A DNA stretch of 64,000 nt, taken from the NCBI GenBank assembly GCA_963676435.2, contig CAXXOZ010000006.1, positions 310,001 through 374,000 of the forward strand, read 5' to 3'. Made by a program: the position numbers and the translations under genes. This stretch comes from CAXXOZ01 sp963676435. Its GTDB lineage: Bacteria; Bacillota; Clostridia; Lachnospirales; Lachnospiraceae. How positions within the stretch are numbered: the stretch's first letter is position 1; every line of letters begins with the position of its first letter. This document shows positions 7,792-15,113 of the stretch, one piece after another. Below the pieces are notes generated by a model, which ran no database searches, was not told where the DNA came from, and was given only the letters and a program-made list of their open reading frames with translations.

Positions 7792-8547
7792 ATGAATAAA
7801 ATAATAGCTTTAACGAAATTGGAATTAATTAAATATTTTAGGCAACCTTTAACTGTAGGGTTTGGAGTAATCTTTCCTGTTATTTGGATAGTAATGAATG
7901 GAATAATGTTTACAAATAAACCCTCGTTGGTGTTAAATGGTTTTGGCACAGTTGATTATATGTTTCCGGCTTATATATTTTTGATAAGCCTTGTTATGGG
8001 ATTAAGTTCACTGCCTTTGATAGTATCAAAAAATTATGAGACTAAGTCAATTGCCAGATATAGTTTTACACCTTTGAAAAAATATCAATATTTGATTTCT
8101 TTATATTTGGGTAACTATATAACAATTCTAATTTCAACAATAATAATGCTTATTGTAGCTAAGACTATATATGATATTAGTTTTCCTTCAAGTTTAAATA
8201 TATTAAATATGATATTGATGCTTTTCTTTATATCTATTGGGATTTCAAGTTTTGGAATTTTTATTGCAAGTATTGTAAAAGGCTTTCAAGCTACACTGTC
8301 AATTTCATTATTAGTGTATTTTTGTCTTTTGTTTATTACAGGCGCTACAGTTCCAATGCCAGTTTTACCCGAGATTTTTCAGAAAATTTCAGGTTATATA
8401 CCTTTTTCTCATATGGTAATGTTGTTACAAAATATCTGGCTGGAATATGATAATAATTTGATTTTACATATAACGGTTACAGGTTTTTCTTTTTTATGTT
8501 TATTCACTTTAGGGTTGATTACATTTAAGTGGTCTTATAAGGGATAA
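7792..8547 (+). CDS. ABC-2 type transporter permease
   Basis: A 251-residue membrane protein with about six hydrophobic segments and the usual ABC-2 N-terminus (TKLELIKYFRQP). It is the partner of the frameshifted ATPase just upstream; together they resemble DrrAB-type drug or peptide exporters. If the ATPase shift is real, this permease is orphaned. The ribosome site is GGGGG before ATG. Confidence 0.85.
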   Translation: MNKIIALTKLELIKYFRQPLTVGFGVIFPVIWIVMNGIMFTNKPSLVLNGFGTVDYMFPAYIFLISLVMGLSSLPLIVSKNYETKSIARYSFTPLKKYQYLISLYLGNYITILISTIIMLIVAKTIYDISFPSSLNILNMILMLFFISIGISSFGIFIASIVKGFQATLSISLLVYFCLLFITGATVPMPVLPEIFQKISGYIPFSHMVMLLQNIWLEYDNNLILHITVTGFSFLCLFTLGLITFKWSYKG

Positions 8548-8629
8548 ATATATCAAAATGAAAACAAACCTGTTTTATTAGTGAAAATAGATAGCAGATT
8601 GATTTAATAATAAAAGTTTGTTAATTTGT

Positions 8630-8697
8630 GTCGTTCACGACAAAATCTCGTCGTTCACGACATTTAGGTTGATACTTTCATTACCATAGAGTAGTAT
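8630..8697 (+). promoter_or_regulatory. Tandem LytTR-type operator boxes and promoter
   Basis: GTCGTTCACGACA occurs at 8630-8642 and again at 8650-8662, exactly 20 bases apart; each box is itself a perfect dyad (GTCGT-TC-ACGAC). This layout of two phased boxes just upstream of a promoter matches binding sites of LytTR-family activators. Seven bases downstream a promoter follows: TTGATA 8669-8674, a 17-base spacer, TAGTAT 8692-8697. It would drive the small membrane protein at 8735. No LytTR gene is in the window. Confidence 0.65.
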
Positions 8698-8734
8698 GAT
8701 ATGAAAATGAAATAAAAATGTTGGGGGTGAGTAT

Positions 8735-8917
8735 TTGAAAATTACTGTAAAAACTATATTTATGGCATCATCTTTATTGGCAGTTCTTTTTTCAAGTATT
8801 TTAATAGTTTTTTCCATATTCAAAAAGGTTGAAATGCCATTTTCAGTGTGTGTTATTTTTATAAGTGGTAGTATAACATTATTATGTGTTTCAATATTAT
8901 TAAAAAATTTTAAATGA
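8735..8917 (+). CDS. Small membrane protein, TTG start
   Basis: A 60-residue protein with two hydrophobic helices (about 7-28 and 36-56). It starts at TTG 8735 behind a strong ribosome site (GGGGGTGAG) and the LytTR-type promoter. Genes in this setting are often DUF3021-type membrane partners of LytTR regulators, but the sequence is too short to assign. A further fragment in another frame follows directly, so it could be the N-terminal part of a broken longer protein. Confidence 0.55.
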   Translation: MKITVKTIFMASSLLAVLFSSILIVFSIFKKVEMPFSVCVIFISGSITLLCVSILLKNFK

Positions 8918-8918
8918 A

Positions 8919-9011
8919 AAATATGATTTATATAAAATAGTGTCAGGGTGTACTATTGCTCTAGTCATAAGTTTTTTAGTTAGAAGGTTAAGTTCTAAAC
9001 CAAATAATTAA
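8919..9011 (+). pseudogene. Membrane-protein C-terminal remnant
   Basis: A frame without a start of its own encodes IVSGCTIALVISFLVRRL and ends at TAA 9009-9011. Placed right after the 60-residue protein in a different frame, it probably is the displaced C-terminus of the same ancestral membrane protein. Confidence 0.35.
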
Positions 9012-9037
9012 AAAAATTACCGAATAAATAAAAATTA

Positions 9038-9433
9038 TTGAACGGAATAGAAGTTGAAAAGATTGGGAAGGAGTTAGAAGAAATAATTACAAAATCGGGA
9101 GCTAAAAAGGTGGGAAATCCAATTTCAGTTACTTATGGTGTGGAAGGTGAAATGATGGACATGGAAATACTGATACCCATTGACAAGAAAATTGAAAATA
9201 TAGAGCATTATTTTTTTAAAGAAAAAATAAAGATAGTAAATGCACTACTAGTAAAACATAAAGGAAATCCCATGATGCTACAAAACACATTTAACGAAGT
9301 AAATCATTATATTGTGGAAAATAATCTTACGCCAATTACACCAGGGTATAATGTTACGAAAACAATTGATCCGATAAATATGGAAAATACAGAGATATAT
9401 GTGTATATAGGAATCAGTCCGAATATTTTGTAG
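9038..9433 (+). CDS. GyrI-like / effector-binding domain protein
   Basis: A 131-residue product from a TTG at 9038 without a convincing ribosome site. The sequence pattern (a beta-strand-rich half with MDMEILIPIDKKI, then ALLVKHKGNPMMLQNTFNEV, and a second half ending IYVYIGISPNIL) fits the GyrI-like small-molecule-binding domain often fused to AraC or MerR regulators. No DNA-binding part is present, so it is a stand-alone effector domain or the tail of a decayed regulator. Confidence 0.5.
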   Translation: MNGIEVEKIGKELEEIITKSGAKKVGNPISVTYGVEGEMMDMEILIPIDKKIENIEHYFFKEKIKIVNALLVKHKGNPMMLQNTFNEVNHYIVENNLTPITPGYNVTKTIDPINMENTEIYVYIGISPNIL

Positions 9434-9440
9434 AGGTATA

Positions 9441-9587
9441 AAGCAAGTTTTTATAATTGGTGGAAAAATATTTCTAACAATTGGAGTGGTTGCAGGGGCA
9501 GTTGCGATGTCAGCAGGAACAGGCGGTCTTATGACAACAATTGCAGTTGCGGGAGCTGTAGTGGCAATAGCGGGAATTTGGTTTTAA
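9441..9587 (+). other. Glycine/alanine-rich hydrophobic peptide frame without clear start
   Basis: A 48-codon frame ending at TAA 9585-9587 encodes a very hydrophobic Gly/Ala/Val-rich peptide (KIFLTIGVVAGAVAMSAGTG, then AVAGAVVAIAGIWF). GxxxG-like spacing recalls class II or circular bacteriocins and glycine-zipper peptides. A GAGG motif lies just upstream but no ATG/GTG/TTG fits it. It may be a remnant or use an unusual start. Between 9588 and 9733 there is only an imperfect hairpin (9618-9653). Confidence 0.35.
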
Positions 9588-9733
9588 AACGTTACTAATC
9601 TGCTAGAGGTAGTTTTAGGATACGTTGTAATATGTGTTTATTATAACTTATCCTTGAAAAAAATTTTGCTAAATACAACTAAAATAATCACAAGTAACCA
9701 GAAACATAAAACTAAATTTAAGGAGGTCAATTA

Positions 9734-10336
9734 ATGGGAAAAAAAAATATACCAAAAAAATTTCTGTTACCAATATTAATTTTATTATCGGCAAGCAGTA
9801 TTTCAAGTATATTATTCAGTGAAGAAATTGTTGATTATAAAAAAATAATGTTAATATGTATGAATCTGATTTATTTATTTTTTGTTTCGGAATACATATT
9901 TTGCATTATACATGATGGTATTTTTATTAGCAGTCTGAAATATAAAAGAGTATTCCCGGATAGGAACGGTTATATACTTTGTTTTATATTGTTGCCAATT
10001 ATTTCGCTTTTGATATATGTTTTTGCTTGGACCATTTATTCTTCTTATCCAGTTTTTGATAGATACACTTTTTTAATATTAATGTTAATGAGTATTTCGT
10101 GTTTTTTTCCTTTTTTTGATTTGGAAAAATCTATGATAATGGTTAATGACGAAAGTATGTTAATTGGATATCGTTTGATTAGATTTGAATTGATAAGTAA
10201 ATGTGAAGTATTGGAGAAAAAGTATAAAGCACTGAGGTTTACTGAAGGGATACTTTATTTAAAAAATGGAGAAAAAATTCCTATAAAATCTAATGATGAA
10301 TTTTTGAGAGAATTGAGCAAAAAGCAAATGAACTAA
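9734..10336 (+). CDS. Membrane protein of unknown function
   Basis: A 200-residue protein with about four hydrophobic segments in the first 130 residues and a soluble C-terminal third rich in Lys and Glu (residues 140-200). The ribosome site AAGGAGG lies directly before the start. I do not recognise the family. The C-terminal part alternates short strands and turns, like the PH-like tails of some bacterial membrane proteins. It sits among bacteriocin-export remnants and could be an immunity protein, but nothing in it proves that. Confidence 0.7.
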   Translation: MGKKNIPKKFLLPILILLSASSISSILFSEEIVDYKKIMLICMNLIYLFFVSEYIFCIIHDGIFISSLKYKRVFPDRNGYILCFILLPIISLLIYVFAWTIYSSYPVFDRYTFLILMLMSISCFFPFFDLEKSMIMVNDESMLIGYRLIRFELISKCEVLEKKYKALRFTEGILYLKNGEKIPIKSNDEFLRELSKKQMN

Positions 10337-10371
10337 ATTAGTAATTGAAAATATTTTATAAGGAAAATAAT

Positions 10372-10479
10372 ATGAAATACTACTGTATAAAACAACATGA
10401 CATCACAGACTGTGGCGCTGTTTTATACTTTAGAGGTATAATTACCATTTTGTTTACGCTTGAATATATAGTGAAATAA
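10372..10479 (+). pseudogene. N-terminal fragment of a C39-peptidase ABC exporter
   Basis: Starting at ATG 10372 behind AAGGA, the first 16 residues read MKYYCIKQHDITDCGA, the canonical start of the C39 cysteine-peptidase domain that trims double-glycine leader peptides (catalytic Cys in DCGA). After this the frame continues only as LYFRGIITILFTLEYIVK and stops at 10477-10479. The peptidase, membrane and ATPase parts are deleted. This is a relic of a bacteriocin or peptide maturation exporter. Confidence 0.75.
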
Positions 10480-10492
10480 GGAGGATGTTTGG

Positions 10493-11605
10493 ATGAATTG
10501 TACTGTATTTGATGTAGAAACAGCAAATAATAGAAGAGATTCTATTTGCTCAATGGGTATTATAAGATATGAAAATAATCAAGTCGTTTTTGAGAAAGAA
10601 ATACTTATAAATCCAGAAGTAGAATTTAATTATTTCAATACCAGAATTCATGGAATTACAGCTAAAGATGTATCTGATGCATTAGTATTTCCAGAAGTAT
10701 GGACAGATATCAAGAAATATTTTAATCAGACGGTACTTGTTGCACATAATGCAAAATCAATGGATCTTTGTGCACTGTATAGGACATTAGAAAGATATCA
10801 TTTGCCATTAGTAGAGAATAATTATATTTGCACATTAGAGCTTGCAAAAGAAATATTTAGAAATGATGACGCAGTACAATCATATAGATTGGATGTTTTA
10901 TCAAAACTATATGATATAAATCTCCTACATCATCATAATGCACTGGATGATACAAGAGCATGTTTTGAGATATTTAAAAAGTTTAAAGAAATATATCCTA
11001 ATGTGATACGAGAACAATACTATTGTTATGATAGCTCAAGTAATGTATGTGGTTGTTCTGCGGTAAATGCGATGGATAGTATTTTTAGTGATAAAACGAA
11101 GAAAATGCAAAATCTTCAAGAACTTGTTGTTAGAATTATTGACGATAATGCGATTTCAGATGATGAAATAATTCAATTAAAAAACTGGTTAGAGCAGCAT
11201 GATGATTTAAAAGGGGTTTATCCTTTTGATAAAATATTTGAATTGGTAGAAGAAATTATGCTAGATGGTGTAATGAACAAAACTGAAGAACAGGAATTAT
11301 TAAAACTTTTAGATGCATTTATTAATCCACAAACTGAAAATGTAGAAATAGATTTTCAAGGGAAGTCAGTATGTCTTTCAGGAGAATTTAACTATGGACA
11401 TAAAAAACAAGTTGAAAATCTCCTTTTGGATCGTGGTGCAATTATTTCAAAATCAGTTACAGGAACACTTGACATATTAATATTAGGAGAGTCAGGAAGT
11501 GCTGCTTGGAAGTATGGAAATTATGGGGCTAAATATGAAAAGGCTCGTCAATTAAAGGAAAATGGAAAAGCAATCGTAATTGTGAAAGAAAATGATGTGA
11601 TTTGA
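10493..11605 (+). CDS. DnaQ-like 3'-5' exonuclease with C-terminal BRCT domain
   Basis: A 370-residue protein of three parts. Residues 1-165 are a DEDDh exonuclease: ExoI FDVETAN (Asp7, Glu9), ExoII near 84-95 (HNAKSMDLCAL) and ExoIII near 142-153 (HHNALDDTRACF, catalytic His and Asp). Residues ~195-285 are helical and acidic, reminiscent of a TerB-like spacer. Residues ~290-370 are a BRCT domain (GKSVCLSGEFNYGHKK, then a second strand-helix unit with GAIISKSVTGTLDILILGE), as in DNA ligase. Exonuclease-BRCT fusions act in DNA repair or mobile-element maintenance. A perfect ribosome site (AAGGAGG) precedes the ATG. Confidence 0.88.
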   Translation: MNCTVFDVETANNRRDSICSMGIIRYENNQVVFEKEILINPEVEFNYFNTRIHGITAKDVSDALVFPEVWTDIKKYFNQTVLVAHNAKSMDLCALYRTLERYHLPLVENNYICTLELAKEIFRNDDAVQSYRLDVLSKLYDINLLHHHNALDDTRACFEIFKKFKEIYPNVIREQYYCYDSSSNVCGCSAVNAMDSIFSDKTKKMQNLQELVVRIIDDNAISDDEIIQLKNWLEQHDDLKGVYPFDKIFELVEEIMLDGVMNKTEEQELLKLLDAFINPQTENVEIDFQGKSVCLSGEFNYGHKKQVENLLLDRGAIISKSVTGTLDILILGESGSAAWKYGNYGAKYEKARQLKENGKAIVIVKENDVI

Positions 11606-11722
11606 TAGAAGAGTATAATTAATGAAAAATTTAATTTGCTAAAACAAAAAATTAAAAAAGAAATGTAATAATTGTCTCAATAATTGTAAGCACAGCATTC
11701 TTTAAAAAATGGAGGATTTTTA

Positions 11723-11939
11723 ATGTGGTATTTTTTATTAATAGCTAATTTAATTACACCACTAGTTATGATTGGATTTGGTAAAAGTTTTATGAAATCT
11801 GCACCTAAAAGTTCTAAATATTTCGGAAAAAATCATATCAATATTTGGAACGGGTCTTGAGATGATGGGAATATTTATATTAATATTTTCAATAATACCA
11901 GTTGAAAAGGCATTGAAACGTAATTTTGAAAGGAAATGA
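11723..11939 (+). pseudogene. SdpI-like membrane protein, frameshifted
   Basis: From ATG 11723 (ribosome site TGGAGGA) the frame encodes ITPLVMIGFGKSFMKSAPKS, which resembles the start of SdpI-family immunity/membrane proteins, then runs off frame near 11820 and stops at 11861. Another frame carries on with IISIFGTGLEMMGIFILIF and VEKALKRNFERK to TGA 11937-11939. The centre that SdpI proteins normally have is missing, so this is a deletion plus frameshift pseudogene. Confidence 0.5.
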
Positions 11940-11943
11940 TATC

Positions 11944-12597
11944 ATGAAAAGAAAATATTTATTATTCTTTACCTTATTGTTCCTCGTTGGTTGTGGGTCA
12001 AGTGAAACTGAATTGAATGAAACAAAAAGTATATATGATCTTGCTGAAGTAGAGGTAAAAGAGTATGAGGGAATAGATCTTTCTTCTATCACAGATTTTA
12101 GGGAAAATTCTATTGAAGGTACTCAGTATGTAGATATTGAAGATTACAAGTTAGTAGTAGATGGTTTGGTAGATAATTCAATACAGTACACTTATGACCA
12201 GGTTCTTGAAAAAACAAATTATAAAAAAGTGGTTACTCTTCACTGTGTTGAAGGTTGGTCATCCACAATTTTATGGGAAGGCATTTTGCTTGAGGATATT
12301 TTTGAGGATGTAAATGTCCAAAGTGGAGCTGATACAGTTATATTTCATTGTTATGATGGTTACACCACTTCTTTACCCCTTCAGTATATTTTAGACAATG
12401 ATATTATTATAGCCTATAAGATGAACGAAGTTGTTTTGCCAGCAGAAAGAGGATTTCCTTTTCAGCTGGTTGCAGAGGATAAGCTGGGATATAAATGGGC
12501 AAAGTGGATCATTAGAATAGAGCTTTCAGACGATTCAGATTATGAAGGTTTTTGGGAGCAAAGAGGATATGAAAACGAAGCTGATATCTTAGATTAA
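11944..12597 (+). CDS. Lipoprotein with sulfite-oxidase-type molybdopterin domain
   Basis: A 217-residue protein from ATG 11944; this start was chosen over an upstream in-frame one at 11926 because it gives a proper lipoprotein signal (LVGC lipobox, Cys17). The rest is a sulfite-oxidase/YedY-like molybdopterin-binding domain: TLHCVEGWSS places the molybdenum-ligand Cys at residue 101, and LPAERGFPFQLVAEDKLGYKW matches the conserved C-terminal half. Family enzymes reduce or oxidise S- or N-oxides outside the cell. Odd: the signal has no twin arginine, although cofactor-loaded enzymes are normally exported folded by Tat. Confidence 0.82.
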   Translation: MKRKYLLFFTLLFLVGCGSSETELNETKSIYDLAEVEVKEYEGIDLSSITDFRENSIEGTQYVDIEDYKLVVDGLVDNSIQYTYDQVLEKTNYKKVVTLHCVEGWSSTILWEGILLEDIFEDVNVQSGADTVIFHCYDGYTTSLPLQYILDNDIIIAYKMNEVVLPAERGFPFQLVAEDKLGYKWAKWIIRIELSDDSDYEGFWEQRGYENEADILD

Positions 12598-12615
12598 TTT
12601 ATACAGTTTTTAAAA

Positions 12616-13200
12616 CTAAATACCAGCCTGAAAATCAAACAATGAATATTTTAAATTATTACCCAGCATTAAAGAAAGTTCTTTGTTAGTCAGTGTAGGA
12701 TTTTTAAATATAAAATATTTATATATACCTATTAAGGAAGAGGAGAAAATCACACAAGCGATTTCTGCATTTTTAGAGTTGCCCTTTTCTCTTTTAAATA
12801 TTGGCATAAAGCTTTTTTCTATGTTTGCTTTCCATTTGATTTCAAACCTTGGGTCACCATATGGACCTAAAAGTGCTTTGAATTCTCTACGATGCTCTCT
12901 TATAAATTCAACTACAGTTGAAGCTTTTATAAGAGGAATTCCCTTTTCAACAATTGTAATATCTATATCGCTTAAATCTTTAATAATTTTTTCCATATTT
13001 TCTAAGAGAGTATCTTTTATTTCATCTAATATTGAATATTTATCATCATAATATGTATAAAAAGTGGATTTTACTATTCCACATTTCTCACAAAGCTCCT
13101 TGATAGTTATAGAATCAAGGCCTTTTTTTTCATATAGATTAATAAATTCGTTCTGGATTTTTTTGATCCTATTTATATGATTTTCTTCGCGACGACTCAT
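12616..13200 (-). CDS. TetR/AcrR family transcriptional regulator
   Basis: A 194-residue regulator with an N-terminal TetR-type helix-turn-helix (residues ~10-58, SITIKELCEKCGIVKSTFYTYYDDKYSILDE in several pieces) and a C-terminal ligand-binding helical domain. It is divergent from the flavoprotein/ferredoxin/hydrolase operon at 13358 with a 157-base gap between the starts, so it is the obvious candidate repressor of that operon, with the operon's aromatic substrate as possible inducer. I found no clear palindrome in the gap. Confidence 0.88.
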   Translation of the reverse strand: MSRREENHINRIKKIQNEFINLYEKKGLDSITIKELCEKCGIVKSTFYTYYDDKYSILDEIKDTLLENMEKIIKDLSDIDITIVEKGIPLIKASTVVEFIREHRREFKALLGPYGDPRFEIKWKANIEKSFMPIFKREKGNSKNAEIACVIFSSSLIGIYKYFIFKNPTLTNKELSLMLGNNLKYSLFDFQAGI

Positions 13201-13357
13201 ATAATAATCTCCTTAAGCATTGTTGAAGATATTTTAACATGACTTTGTTTTATAAATCAATATTTCTAAAAAATCGAACTCTTAGACCGAAAAAGTATTG
13301 GCTATTTAAATGTTGAAATTTTATAATTAGGTTAGTTAACAGAAAGGAGAAGTTAAT

Positions 13358-14911
13358 ATGTCAAAAGTTGTAGATGTAGATGTAGTTGTTATGGGAAGTG
13401 GAGTTGCCGGAATGGGAGCGGTATACAAGCTTTTAAAAAAAGAGGGTTTAAAAATTGCAGTATTTGAAAAATATCCAGCACAGGGAGGCTCGGTATCAAA
13501 CTGTCCAATGTGCTTTTGTTCTACTCCAGATACTCCTGAAGCACAAAAAAGTGCTTATGAAGTATTAGGAAAATTTTCTAACTATACAGCAAATATGGGA
13601 CTAGTTAGTAAAGTAGTGAAATATTCTTCTGAGTTTCCTAAAATTTTCTTAGATGAATTTAAAATTAACTCACCATTGGTTGTTAATCGTGAGCCAGAAG
13701 ATTATGGTAATCAGCGAGGTTACACTATGGGTCATGCAAACGGACTAGATGTTGGAGATATTTATTTTCTTGAAGGGCGTGGCAAAGGTCATGCTATGGC
13801 TTTAGCACTTTTAAGAATGAGATTAAACTTTGAAAAGCAAGGTGTTGATTTTTATTTTGAAACACCTATAAAGAAAATAATTCGTGATGATAACGACAAG
13901 GTTACAGGGGCTATTGCTTATGAAAAAGATGGGACTGAGGTTCAAATAAAATGTAAAGCTTTAATAGTAGCATCTGGAGGAATAAGTGGAAATCTTGATA
14001 TGATGAAAGAAGTTGGGCTGCTTAATACTAAATATGTAGATGCTTATAAAGATGGCGGGCAGGTTATGATTACATTTCCTGATAGTTGTCAGGATGGAGA
14101 TGGTCAAAAAGCAGTTTGGGAAGTAGGTGGTAAAAAAACTGGTATAGTTATAAGTGCTGATCCTCAGGTACCAAATCCTGGAGTACGCATTGGTCCTAAT
14201 ACTCCTTGGCTTGCAGCAAATCAAACCAAAATTGTTACAGAGCAACCTTATTTAAGAGTAAATGAATTAGGTAAGCGTTTTATAAATGAAGAAATGTCAA
14301 ACAACCATACTGCTATTTCTAGTTCTCTTGTTGAAAATTGTCAAAATATGGCATGTTATATGATTTTTGATGAAGATACAGCAAAGTTATTAGAAGAGCG
14401 TGTTGAAGACGGTTATGTGTATTTCATTTTTAAAGGAGTAAAAGTAGAAAACCTTCGTGGACAGTTAGATGAAATGATTTCAAAAGGTAATAAACATGTT
14501 TGTCATTTTGATACTATTCATGAAGTGTGTGAATACATGGGTATTAATGAAGATAACCTTAAAAATACACTTGAAAAATATAATAAAGCGGCTGAAACAG
14601 GCGTTGATGAAGAGTTTAAAACAAACCCTATGTATATTAGACCTGTAAAAGAAGAGTCTGGACATATATACTGCTATAGAATTCTTGCAGGTGGTTACGA
14701 TACACTTGGAGGTCTAGGAATAGATGAAAATGCAAATATAGTTGATGAAAACAACTTACCTATTGAAGGTTTATACGGAGCTGGTGATATGGCAGCAAGC
14801 AGTCTTTACGGCAATCCACCTTCAAATGCAGGAGGAACAGTTTACGGTTCAATGACTATAGGATTATTAGCAGGCGATACAGCTGGCGCTTATGTGAAAG
14901 GAGAAATTTAA
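13358..14911 (+). CDS. FAD-dependent reductase, fumarate-reductase/urocanate-reductase type
   Basis: A 517-residue flavoprotein of the FAD-binding-2 family. The Rossmann motif GSGVAGMGAV is at residues 13-22, a second FAD contact is at the C-terminus (YGAGDMAASS, GGTVYGSMTIG), and ASGGISGN near 205 is typical of the fold. Family members reduce an enoate or similar double bond (fumarate, urocanate, cinnamate) with electrons from heme, flavin or ferredoxin. It lacks a signal peptide and a heme domain, so it is cytoplasmic; the ferredoxin encoded 2 bases downstream is the likely donor. First gene of the TetR-flanked operon. The substrate is unknown. Confidence 0.85.
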   Translation: MSKVVDVDVVVMGSGVAGMGAVYKLLKKEGLKIAVFEKYPAQGGSVSNCPMCFCSTPDTPEAQKSAYEVLGKFSNYTANMGLVSKVVKYSSEFPKIFLDEFKINSPLVVNREPEDYGNQRGYTMGHANGLDVGDIYFLEGRGKGHAMALALLRMRLNFEKQGVDFYFETPIKKIIRDDNDKVTGAIAYEKDGTEVQIKCKALIVASGGISGNLDMMKEVGLLNTKYVDAYKDGGQVMITFPDSCQDGDGQKAVWEVGGKKTGIVISADPQVPNPGVRIGPNTPWLAANQTKIVTEQPYLRVNELGKRFINEEMSNNHTAISSSLVENCQNMACYMIFDEDTAKLLEERVEDGYVYFIFKGVKVENLRGQLDEMISKGNKHVCHFDTIHEVCEYMGINEDNLKNTLEKYNKAAETGVDEEFKTNPMYIRPVKEESGHIYCYRILAGGYDTLGGLGIDENANIVDENNLPIEGLYGAGDMAASSLYGNPPSNAGGTVYGSMTIGLLAGDTAGAYVKGEI

Positions 14912-14913
14912 TC

Positions 14914-15102
14914 ATGAAAATAAATATTTCAAATTACTGTATAAGATGCGGTATATGTGAAGACCTATATCCAGATATTTATAAAAGAAATTATGAGGAG
15001 CATACTATGGATGTTTTATGTGATGAAGTTACTCCCGAGCTAGAAGAAAGAGTAAAAGCTTCAATTGCAGATTGTGCAGTTGCAGCAATTTCAATGAAAT
15101 AA
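14914..15102 (+). CDS. Single-cluster ferredoxin
   Basis: A 62-residue ferredoxin with C-x2-C-x2-C at residues 9-15 (CIRCGIC) and a distal Cys in DCAVAAI near 54, enough for one [4Fe-4S] cluster; the position usually occupied by CP after the first motif is YP. It lies between the flavoprotein gene and the C-C hydrolase gene and is probably the electron donor to the flavoprotein. Confidence 0.85.
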   Translation: MKINISNYCIRCGICEDLYPDIYKRNYEEHTMDVLCDEVTPELEERVKASIADCAVAAISMK

Positions 15103-15113
15103 GGAGAATTAAT

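Noticed and set aside
8919..9011. Separate small membrane protein gene
   Set aside because: No start codon or ribosome site; better explained as the displaced C-terminus of the preceding protein.
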